Of a stretch of 64,000 nt of DNA, positions 15,666 through 23,448 are shown piece after piece. The translations under genes and the position numbers were made by a program. Source of the DNA: JBEICQ01 sp046297395 (GTDB taxonomy: Bacteria > Bacteroidota > Bacteroidia > UBA4408). Under the pieces are notes generated by a model, which had not been told where the DNA came from, did no database searches, and saw nothing but the letters and a program-made list of their open reading frames with translations. The first letter of the stretch is position 1. Each line of letters starts with the position of its first letter. The stretch is from NCBI GenBank assembly GCA_046297395.1, contig JBKCNM010000093.1:1-64000 (forward strand), written 5' to 3'.

Positions 15666-17318
15666 TCAGAAAGAGGTAGTTACGGAGATTGATAAACCAT
15701 TGGAAGCCGGAACCTGTCTGCAAACACCACCCACGCAGAAAATACCTGCTCTTTGCCTTCCATAGCCCAAACTTATTCTTGTGGCTTCATGTGTGTAGCC
15801 AATGTTGAGCATCGGATAATGCAAACGCTTTTTGGGATCTTCATTGCCAAAATTATACTGATTTAGAAAAGCAAAAAACCATTTTGGTGAAATGGTATAT
15901 TCGGCCAGGAAGGCTGCCCAGTTGCCCCTGTCCTGTTCGGTAAACAATACCTGAAATTCGGTGCGCAAGGCATGTCTGCTATTAAATTTGTAGGTAAAAT
16001 CGGCAACCCCTATGTGGGCATGCACGATTTCTGAACGAAGGGTAACACCTGTAATCACGCTTCCGTTGAACACAAAATTGGCATACATCAGAACCATCTT
16101 CAGTTTTTTCGATAGCTTTTTATTGATTTCTATGTTGAGGTCCTGAAAATAGATATCCCGTGGAATTTTGAAGTAATGACTGCGATAGCCTTCCAATGAA
16201 TCACTGCCGGTTATTTTATCAGCCACTATGCCATAGGCATTGGAGTAGTTGATGAGCAGTGTGGTTCCATATTGGCCTCCGAGCAGCGAACCTTTTTGAA
16301 AGGTGGTAATGACATCGGCCTGTAATCCGGTTTCTCCGTTGGGTTGGGTGGCATAGGGATAAAGGGTGGCCGCAAGATTATAAGTATGCTGACGGGTAAG
16401 AGCCGGAAGAAAATTAATCAAGAGGTTGTTCAGTTGTGCATCACGGTCGCTGCGAAAATTCATGTTGTCAATACGCTTCATGCCCAGATTAAAACCAAAT
16501 CCTTTTACGGTATAGGCAAAATTAAGCAGCAGCGCTTCGCCCGGTTTGTAGATGTATTTATTAACGGTGGATGGATCGTTTACCTTGTAAACATATTCGC
16601 CGGATACACTGATGTTTTTGAAGTTGGCGCGGGCTCTTCCTGCAAAGGCACCCACATTTTCCGGCAGACGGAAAGTGCTGTTTTGGTCAAGCTGGTATTT
16701 GCTGACAAAACTTCCTCCCAGTACAAGGTTGTTTACCTTGTCTTTTCGCGATGGTAAAAGTGTGTTGAGGTTTAACTCCCCGTCAAAACCGCGCACAATG
16801 CCGGGACCTTTTTCAAAGAATACTCTTTGTTTACCAACAAGTCCTTTGATTTCAAGTCCTTTGATGCCAATGAATTTCACGAGTGCACCATCAAAACAGT
16901 TGTCATAGCCAAGCCCTCTTTCTTCATATGCTCTCAAAATCAGTCCAGAGCCGAATTGTTCATAAAAGTTTCCTGCCGTAAACTCAAATTGTTCATTCCT
17001 GTATCTGGCAAATCGGAAGGGAATCCCATTGCCATTGTAGCGCTGATCAAAGCCCAGCAAGGCATTGTAATAGGCTTCGTATCGGATACCTGCTGTGAAA
17101 TTGCCTTTTTCAAAAATGAGGTTGGTGAAATGGTTCATCCTGAACTTTTCCGGCACAATAGGAGCACCAATCAGTGAATCGTTACGGTAATATTGAATAT
17201 CCGTTTGTGTATTTCCGTGCAATTCCCCACCGAGAGGCTGTTGTGCTTCGCAAAAATGGCTGAGCAAAACAGCCATGATCAGTAATTGCAGTTTATTTAA
17301 GCGCTTCACCGGCGGCAA
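15666..17318 (-). CDS. DUF6029-like outer-membrane protein
   Basis: 550 residues with signal peptide ~1-25 (ends CEAQQ). The remainder is alternating beta-strand sequence with aromatic girdle residues and no enzymatic motif, as expected for a porin-like barrel; I place it in the DUF6029 group by its overall pattern (RYEAYYNALLGFD, FYEQFGSGLILRAYEERGLGYDN). It lies between a TlpA-type thioredoxin and an Omp28-like lipoprotein with 1-26 nt junctions, so all three are likely to act together at the outer membrane. Function unknown. Confidence 0.78.
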   Translation of the reverse strand: MPPVKRLNKLQLLIMAVLLSHFCEAQQPLGGELHGNTQTDIQYYRNDSLIGAPIVPEKFRMNHFTNLIFEKGNFTAGIRYEAYYNALLGFDQRYNGNGIPFRFARYRNEQFEFTAGNFYEQFGSGLILRAYEERGLGYDNCFDGALVKFIGIKGLEIKGLVGKQRVFFEKGPGIVRGFDGELNLNTLLPSRKDKVNNLVLGGSFVSKYQLDQNSTFRLPENVGAFAGRARANFKNISVSGEYVYKVNDPSTVNKYIYKPGEALLLNFAYTVKGFGFNLGMKRIDNMNFRSDRDAQLNNLLINFLPALTRQHTYNLAATLYPYATQPNGETGLQADVITTFQKGSLLGGQYGTTLLINYSNAYGIVADKITGSDSLEGYRSHYFKIPRDIYFQDLNIEINKKLSKKLKMVLMYANFVFNGSVITGVTLRSEIVHAHIGVADFTYKFNSRHALRTEFQVLFTEQDRGNWAAFLAEYTISPKWFFAFLNQYNFGNEDPKKRLHYPMLNIGYTHEATRISLGYGRQRAGIFCVGGVCRQVPASNGLSISVTTSF

Positions 17319-17799
17319 CTTTTTTCACGATTTCATACAACTTCTCGTCATCACCCGGAGCAGCTGAATTTTGTTGATAAACGATTTCTTTTTTTCCGTT
17401 AATTACAAAAAGGTGAGGTACATTGTTCACATTCATGGCTCGTTTAAAATCTCCATTGGGATCCAGGTAGACTTCATATTCCCAGTTTTTACCTTGCACA
17501 TAGGGCTTTACTTTTTCCATGTTGCGGGCATCATCAATGGAAACGGCAATAATTTTTACACCTGTTTCTTTTTGCCAGTCGGCATAGTTCTCAGCAATGG
17601 CATTTAGTTCCGCTTTGCAAGGGCTGCACCATGTGGCCCAAAAGTCGATTACCATAGGTTTCCCGTCATTTTCAAAAGCAGCTGTATTAATGGTTTTACC
17701 GTCGAGGTTTTTAATTTCCACCCCGGGAATTGTTTTGGTCATTTGTGCGGAACAGTTCAGCGCAAATGCAAGTAATAAAAGGCTAAGAGACTTTTTCAT
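17293..17799 (-). CDS. TlpA-family periplasmic thioredoxin
   Basis: 168 residues from MKKSLSLLLLAFALNCSAQ (an ATG two codons upstream is possible). A signal peptide precedes a TlpA/ResA domain: FWATWCSPCKAEL with active-site Cys58 and Cys61 and a cis-Pro loop VNNVPHLFVI. Such proteins reduce or isomerise extracytoplasmic disulfides, taking electrons from DsbD/CcdA-type membrane proteins. First gene of the operon with the DUF6029 barrel and Omp28-like lipoprotein, and therefore the possible electron donor for the CGNC lipoprotein. Confidence 0.9.
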   Translation of the reverse strand: MKKSLSLLLLAFALNCSAQMTKTIPGVEIKNLDGKTINTAAFENDGKPMVIDFWATWCSPCKAELNAIAENYADWQKETGVKIIAVSIDDARNMEKVKPYVQGKNWEYEVYLDPNGDFKRAMNVNNVPHLFVINGKKEIVYQQNSAAPGDDEKLYEIVKKVAAGEALK

Positions 17800-17816
17800 T
17801 GTCATGCAAATTAAAC

Positions 17817-17852
17817 AAAAAGCCCCCGTTTTTCAAAATGAATAGGAGCTTG
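17817..17852 (-). terminator. Intrinsic terminator after the two-module Omp28 gene
   Basis: AAGCTCC (17845-17851) pairs with GGGGCTT (17820-17826) with one G-U pair; T residues follow on the minus strand (17817-17821). It lies between the stop of the upstream gene and the TlpA start, separating the two units. Confidence 0.5.
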
Positions 17853-17866
17853 GCCATTTCCCATTT

Positions 17867-20800
17867 TTAATGGTTAATCAACAATTTTTCAGTTGTATGC
17901 ATAGGTATTTTCAAGAAATACAATCCGGGTGCAATGTTTGCTGTAGCAATATAATTCTTGTGTTTCCCTTGTCCTATAATAGCTTCCCGATGTACCAACT
18001 TACCGGTAGCATCCACCAATTCAATTACTGAAACAGGAGATTGTTGCTCAAATGCAACTGTAAATCCTGAATTAGATGGATTGGGATAGAACTCAATAGT
18101 ATTGACTTCATCAGTCTGATTTATTTCTGTTGCAATATTGGAACTGATATTGATATTATCGATAAACGCATTGTTTCCTTCATCACTTATGGCAACAAAT
18201 TTTATCATCACTTCATTCTCATTTGCAGTTCCGCCAAGTAACACGGATTCTGTTCTGTAATCTGCATCTATATTTCCGGCATACTCATTTACAGAGGTTG
18301 TTGGGAATCCGGTTGCAAGAGTTGCTCCTGATTTTTGCCAGGCCAAATGCCAGTTTAAACCACAATCTTTTGAATAGTATAGAGAGAGTGTATCCTGTGA
18401 ATGTATGTTGCCATTCAGGTATCCTTTTGCCGCAATTTTAAATGTTAGATTGGCATCATTATAACCTGAATATGATAAAGCCGGTAAAAGCATTTCATCT
18501 TTGCGGCGTGCAGGGCTATTATAATAATTCATTTTTAGTGCCCCCTTTGGGGTGCCTAATCCTGCGGTTGCACTCCTACTGAAGCCAAAAGCATCATTGT
18601 TAATGTTAATCCAATGGCTGTAGGGAAATAATGAGTTATTAAAGTTTTCTGTGAAGGAACCAATTTGCTGAGGCGTAGCTATTGAAGAGAAGGTTTTTGA
18701 TTGGATAGGAGAATGATTGTTAGTTCCATTGATTGTTAACAATGAACAGGAAAGGGTGTGTATTCCCGATGAGAGTACCGGAATGGCCGGAAGGCTTAGA
18801 TCGATTGATGCACCCGGTGCTAGAAACCCTGAAAAGGGAATGTTGATGGGGACACCTCCATCAACACTATAAGAAACCACAAAAGAATTTAGGGAAGTAG
18901 TACCTTGATTAAATGCAGTGATGGTTGCATTCACAAGTGTATCGCACTGTAATTCTCTTAATGAAACATTCGAGACGGAGGCAAAGTTAGGAAGCGCCAC
19001 TGGTTCACTGAATGAAGTATGGAGAATGGATTTTCCTATGTCCTCCTGCAGGAAAGCCACAACAGCAATTTCAGAGGGATCATATATATAAGCAGGTAAG
19101 GAAGCTGCAATGGTGATTGTTTGATTTTCTCCACTTGTCCAGGTACCCTGCAAGGCAATTCCCCCAGGATTAGGAAGCATTTTGCGCATCACATAATAAA
19201 AGTCTGTTTCGCCATTGTTTCCCGGCGGCGTATGGAATCGGATGTGTTTTTCTACCAGTGCTACCCTCAGGAACAATTGAGTGATGATTGCAGTCTGCAG
19301 TGCGCTTGTGTTGCAGGTAATGTATATAGAGTCAAGATCAGGAGAAATGGAATGATTGAGAGTGATTGAAAATGGATTGGGAAGCGAATACAAACTATCT
19401 ATAATCTGTTGTGTGAAGTTTACTATGGAACCAGCCGGACCCGTTCCAATCAAGGCATTGGTTGATCCATTAAGAAATGCAACGGGTTCAGCAACAACAT
19501 TGTAATAATTTATTCTGGTATTGATTTCCGAAGGATTTTGCGAATGCATTGGGTCTGGCGTTGGCCAATCAGTCTGGTATTTCAGAGCAACAATTTTGTC
19601 GGTATTAGCCAGGAGCAGTGAATTAAATCCCTGATTGATAGCTGCGCATGGGGCACTATTGGCATTGGTAAATTCCTCGGCGAGTATTCGCTTTTGAGAA
19701 AGAGCAGAAACATTTATATTGTCAATAAACACATTATTACCATTGTTGCTAATAGCCACGAATTTAATCAGCAGTTCCGAAGCGTTACCGGTTCCGGGCA
19801 GCACGGCTGATTCAGCCCTGTAGTCATTTGTTGAGGCACCGGTATACTCATTAGAAGAATAAGTAGGTATTCCTGTGGCCAATAAGCTCCCGGATTTAAG
19901 CCATGCAGTATTCCAAGTATTGCCGCAATCAATGGAAAACATTAATTGTAAGGTGTCTTGCGAATGCACACTGCCATACAAATATCCCTTTGCTGCAATT
20001 TTAAAATGAATGGTTGCATCACTTGTTCCGCTACAGGATAGTGGAGGAAGAATGATTTCATCGCGACTACCACTTGTACTCGACCAGAAATCCATTTTAA
20101 GTGCTCCTTTGGGATTGCCATACCCTGCGATGATATTCCAGGAAAATCCGGCGAGATCATTCATGTAATTTGTCCAGCTGTTGCCTAACAGAGGATTGCT
20201 TGTAAAATTTTCCTGAAATGAATTGGCTGGAACAGTTCCGGCCATAACATGAAAAGGAAATTGAAACTCTGTGGAATGGATGCCTGTTCCATTGATGTTA
20301 TTTAATCTTAAGGTAAGTGTATGGTTACCGGGAGATAATGGAGAACCTATCGGAATTGTAACATTTGCCGAATCTCCTGATGCCAAATTGCCTGAAAAAG
20401 GAAATGTGTTACTCAACCCTCCATCAATGTTGTAAGCAATTTCTGCGGAACCAAGTGGCAACAGCCCCTGATTGCTGATCGTTACCGACGGACTGATTTC
20501 ATTGTTACAGGAGATGTTACTATTTCCTAACGCAACATGAGTAACGGATCCATATTGCTGTAAAGGCACAGGCTGGCTGATTGCAGTTTGTTGTATGGCC
20601 TTTTGTACATCTTCCTGAAGAAATCCTATAAGGGCAAGTTCCGTAAGGTCGTAAATGTACGAGGGCAAAGGCATCGTAAAGGTCAAGGTATCTGTTTGTC
20701 CCTGGGTCCATGTATCGCTGAGTAAAGTCCCGGTGGCATCGGGAAGCATTTTTCGCATCACATAATAAAAATCAGTTTCGCCATTGTTGCCAGGGGGTGA

Positions 20801-21328
20801 GTTAAAATGAATATGCTTCTCAACAACCGCCAAACGCAGAAATAGTTGCTGAAGGTTAATGGGTTGGGAGGCTTCTACAATACAAGTGACAATGATAGAA
20901 TCAAGATTGGCAGAAATGGTGTGGTTCAGTGTCAAGTGAAAGGGCGAAGGCACCTGATATTCATTGTCAATAACCGTTTGGGTAAAATTCACAAGTATTC
21001 CGGGCGTACCTATTCCACTCACTCCGGAGGTAGATCCATTTAAGTAAGCAATAGGTTCGGCGTTCACTCCATAGTAATTTATTCTGGCAGAAATCTCCGT
21101 GGGATTTTGAGCATTCATTACATCTGGTGTAGGCCAATCCGTCTGGTATTTTAGTGCAACAATTTTGTTCGGATTGTTCAAAAGCAATGCGTTAAATTCG
21201 GGATTAAGAGCAGCGCAAGGGCCACTGTTGGCATTGGTAAATTCTTCAGCAAGCAGCAATCGCTGCACTTGTGCATTTGCAGTGATACCTAAAAAAATCA
21301 CTATTGCACCAAATAGCATGGTTCTCAT
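17867..21328 (-). CDS. Secreted two-module Omp28-like protein, T9SS type A
   Basis: 1153 residues from MRTMLFGAIV, which gives a signal peptide ending ANAQ; the open frame extends upstream without one. Two modules lie head to tail, each with a thioredoxin-like part (AEEFTNAN..), a CARDB-like strand domain and a jelly-roll/MAM-like domain (PKGALKM, FIDNINVS). Module 1 has SGPC at 35-38 and module 2 SAPC at 558-561: the first cysteine is Ser in both. The cis-Pro loop is AEP. A type A sorting domain (FYPNPSNSGF) occurs once, at the end. Export to the surface by T9SS is expected. It probably arose by fusing two array units. Confidence 0.85.
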   Translation of the reverse strand: MRTMLFGAIVIFLGITANAQVQRLLLAEEFTNANSGPCAALNPEFNALLLNNPNKIVALKYQTDWPTPDVMNAQNPTEISARINYYGVNAEPIAYLNGSTSGVSGIGTPGILVNFTQTVIDNEYQVPSPFHLTLNHTISANLDSIIVTCIVEASQPINLQQLFLRLAVVEKHIHFNSPPGNNGETDFYYVMRKMLPDATGTLLSDTWTQGQTDTLTFTMPLPSYIYDLTELALIGFLQEDVQKAIQQTAISQPVPLQQYGSVTHVALGNSNISCNNEISPSVTISNQGLLPLGSAEIAYNIDGGLSNTFPFSGNLASGDSANVTIPIGSPLSPGNHTLTLRLNNINGTGIHSTEFQFPFHVMAGTVPANSFQENFTSNPLLGNSWTNYMNDLAGFSWNIIAGYGNPKGALKMDFWSSTSGSRDEIILPPLSCSGTSDATIHFKIAAKGYLYGSVHSQDTLQLMFSIDCGNTWNTAWLKSGSLLATGIPTYSSNEYTGASTNDYRAESAVLPGTGNASELLIKFVAISNNGNNVFIDNINVSALSQKRILAEEFTNANSAPCAAINQGFNSLLLANTDKIVALKYQTDWPTPDPMHSQNPSEINTRINYYNVVAEPVAFLNGSTNALIGTGPAGSIVNFTQQIIDSLYSLPNPFSITLNHSISPDLDSIYITCNTSALQTAIITQLFLRVALVEKHIRFHTPPGNNGETDFYYVMRKMLPNPGGIALQGTWTSGENQTITIAASLPAYIYDPSEIAVVAFLQEDIGKSILHTSFSEPVALPNFASVSNVSLRELQCDTLVNATITAFNQGTTSLNSFVVSYSVDGGVPINIPFSGFLAPGASIDLSLPAIPVLSSGIHTLSCSLLTINGTNNHSPIQSKTFSSIATPQQIGSFTENFNNSLFPYSHWININNDAFGFSRSATAGLGTPKGALKMNYYNSPARRKDEMLLPALSYSGYNDANLTFKIAAKGYLNGNIHSQDTLSLYYSKDCGLNWHLAWQKSGATLATGFPTTSVNEYAGNIDADYRTESVLLGGTANENEVMIKFVAISDEGNNAFIDNINISSNIATEINQTDEVNTIEFYPNPSNSGFTVAFEQQSPVSVIELVDATGKLVHREAIIGQGKHKNYIATANIAPGLYFLKIPMHTTEKLLINH

Positions 21329-21357
21329 ATCACAAATTAAGTAATAGTTGTTATAAT

Positions 21358-21384
21358 AAAAAAGCCCGGATAATCCGGGCTTTT
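21358..21384 (-). terminator. Intrinsic terminator after the middle array gene
   Basis: AAAAAGCCCGGAT / ATCCGGGCTTTTT, a strong hairpin flanked by A and T runs on both sides, so it works in either direction. It follows the stop of the middle gene by ~20 nt on the minus strand and insulates the two-module gene. Confidence 0.85.
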
Positions 21385-21404
21385 TCTTGACTGAGCAATT
21401 ACTC

Positions 21405-23315
21405 TTAATGCTGAATGAAAAGTTTTTTTGTCTGACCACCATTGATGCGCACGAAATACACACCATTGTTCAGGTCAGCTGTAGAAAGTCTGATGTTTTG
21501 TTTCTCTTTGGCAGCAATGTCCTTGGCGATAACCAGTTTTCCAACTGCGTCCAAAACTTCCAGTTTGCTTTGTGCAGCAGCAGTCTGAACAGAGAAAGTA
21601 ACCAGGTCTCCGGCAGGATTGGGATAAACTTCAAATGAGTTTTCGGTATAATCTTTAACTTCAGTGATTACCTGAGATGCTGTAATGTTGATGTTGTCTA
21701 TGTAAGCATTGTTACCATAGTCGCTGATTGCGATAAACCTGATCAATACCTGAGAGGAATTGCCGGTTCCGGGAAGTGCTACTGTTTCATTTCTGTAATC
21801 GCCGTTGGCAGTTGCTGTATATGCCGTTTGCAGTGTTGTAGTCGTGCCTGTTGCCAGGTTTGGTCCTGCCTTTAACCAGGCCAGATTCCAGGTACTGGCA
21901 CAATCGGTAGAAAATAAAATAGCAAGGGTATCCTGCGTATGTACTCCCGTGTTGTCATAGCCTTTGGCAGCTATTTTAAAGGTTAATGTGGCATCGTTGT
22001 ATCCACTGAAGGTAAAAGGAGGAAGAATTAGATCATCAACTTTTCCGGCTGCGCTGTTGTAAAAATCCATTTTTAATGCACCTTTGGGATTACCGAAACC
22101 GGCTGTTGCGTTTTGCGAAAAACCATAAGCATCGTCGCTTATGTTAATCCAATTTGCATAAGGGAATGCTGCACTGGCAAAAGTTTGCACATAGGCATTG
22201 CCCGGCTGCGAATTGCCAAAAACAAAGAAGGAAAGTGTATAGGTTTGAGAATTTTGATTGCTTCCGTTTAAACTAAGCAGGGTAAAATTCAATGTGTGCT
22301 CACCAGCGCTCAAATTGTTGATGGCAGGAATGGAAACGATAAGCGTATCCCCATTGGAGATGCTTCCGCTGAAAGGCAAAGTTTGAACATTTCCTGAATC
22401 GAGTGAATAGGATATTACCGCTGTTGTTAATGGAGCAGTACCTTCATTTAATATGGTAATAGTGGGATTGATGTTGGTGGTGCAGGTGTATAAACTTGGC
22501 AATCCGGTTGAGGCAGAAGTAATACTTGCATAGTTTGTAATGCCGGCCGGTTGGCTGATGGCAGCCTGGTGAACTACAAAATTTAAATCATCCTGAACAA
22601 AACCCACTATCGCAATTTGGGTGGGGTTGTAGATGTAGGCGGGTATTGGAAGGGCAAAACTAAATGACTGGCTTTGTCCGTTGTTCCAGATTGCAGGAAG
22701 ACTCGTGCCATTGGCATTGGGGATCATTTTGCGCATCACATTCTTGAATTCAGTTTCTCCATTGGTTCCCGGTGCCACAGAGAAAGAAACCACTTTCTCT
22801 ACCAGGGCAAGACGCAATGATGGCACAAAGCCGGCAAAGGGCTGAGAAGCTGTAACCGTACAATTGATATAGATGGAATCGAGGTCAGCAGACAAGTTAT
22901 GGCTTAAATTCAAGGAAAATGGAGAGGGAGTAGCATAGGCCGAATCAATCATCTCCTGGGTATGCAGCAAAGGTGCTCCTGTATAGATAACACCTGCGGG
23001 ATCAACAAGCGGTACAGTGTCCCCGTTAAAATAACTCATAGGAACTCCTATTACTCCGTAATAACTTACCCTATCGGCTACATCTGTTGGATTCTGTGCA
23101 TTGAAAGGATCAGCACCCGCCCATGAGGTATGGTATTTAATGGCTACAATTTTGCTTGTGTTTGAATCCAGCAAAGCATTGTAAATCGGATTTTGATAGG
23201 CACTTCCGGCGGTAGATGCATTGGTGAACTCCTCGGTGAGGACAAGTCTTTGCGCCTGACCCATACATTGGAAGGCAAGAATGGCGCTGACTGCGCTTAA
23301 GTATAGTTTTTTCAT
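21405..23315 (-). CDS. Secreted Omp28-like protein lacking CxxC, T9SS type A
   Basis: 636 residues; signal peptide ~1-20. The thioredoxin-like region aligns residue by residue with its neighbours, but the motif positions 35-38 read TAGS (EEFTNASTAGSAYQN), so no active-site cysteine remains. The cis-Pro segment GVP is kept. A CARDB-like domain (NINPTITILNEGTAPL), a jelly-roll domain (GALKMDFYNS, NNAYIDNINI) and a type A sorting domain (VYPNPAGD) follow. It is cell-surface or released cargo. With no thiols it is more likely a binding or structural protein than a redox enzyme. Flanked by terminators on both sides. Confidence 0.88.
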   Translation of the reverse strand: MKKLYLSAVSAILAFQCMGQAQRLVLTEEFTNASTAGSAYQNPIYNALLDSNTSKIVAIKYHTSWAGADPFNAQNPTDVADRVSYYGVIGVPMSYFNGDTVPLVDPAGVIYTGAPLLHTQEMIDSAYATPSPFSLNLSHNLSADLDSIYINCTVTASQPFAGFVPSLRLALVEKVVSFSVAPGTNGETEFKNVMRKMIPNANGTSLPAIWNNGQSQSFSFALPIPAYIYNPTQIAIVGFVQDDLNFVVHQAAISQPAGITNYASITSASTGLPSLYTCTTNINPTITILNEGTAPLTTAVISYSLDSGNVQTLPFSGSISNGDTLIVSIPAINNLSAGEHTLNFTLLSLNGSNQNSQTYTLSFFVFGNSQPGNAYVQTFASAAFPYANWINISDDAYGFSQNATAGFGNPKGALKMDFYNSAAGKVDDLILPPFTFSGYNDATLTFKIAAKGYDNTGVHTQDTLAILFSTDCASTWNLAWLKAGPNLATGTTTTLQTAYTATANGDYRNETVALPGTGNSSQVLIRFIAISDYGNNAYIDNINITASQVITEVKDYTENSFEVYPNPAGDLVTFSVQTAAAQSKLEVLDAVGKLVIAKDIAAKEKQNIRLSTADLNNGVYFVRINGGQTKKLFIQH

Positions 23316-23326
23316 ATAGTTTTTTT

Positions 23327-23334
23327 CAAATGTA
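23327..23334 (-). promoter_or_regulatory. Putative -7 element for the middle array gene
   Basis: TACATTTG on the minus strand, a full match to TAnnTTTG, just 11 nt before the ATG at 23315. No -33 box at the expected distance; a CAAA lies 15 nt away instead of ~20. Confidence 0.4.
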
Positions 23335-23403
23335 AAAAAATAGAAAATACAAATCTTAAGAAATTCTTAGATATTCATTTTGAACTTTCATTGACCACCA
23401 AAA

Positions 23404-23430
23404 AAAAAGCCCGGATACACCGGGCTTTTT
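23404..23430 (-). terminator. Intrinsic terminator after the CGPC array gene
   Basis: AAAAAGCCCGG (23404-23414) pairs perfectly over 11 bp with CCGGGCTTTTT (23420-23430). It is near identical in stem to the terminator at 21358-21384, so the terminator was probably duplicated along with the gene. Confidence 0.88.
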
Positions 23431-23448
23431 ATAGATCATGTAAGAAGA

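Noticed and set aside
21329..21466. Longer N-terminus for the two-module Omp28-like protein
   Set aside because: The extension spans the terminator at 21358-21384 and part of the neighbour; the signal peptide begins at 21328.
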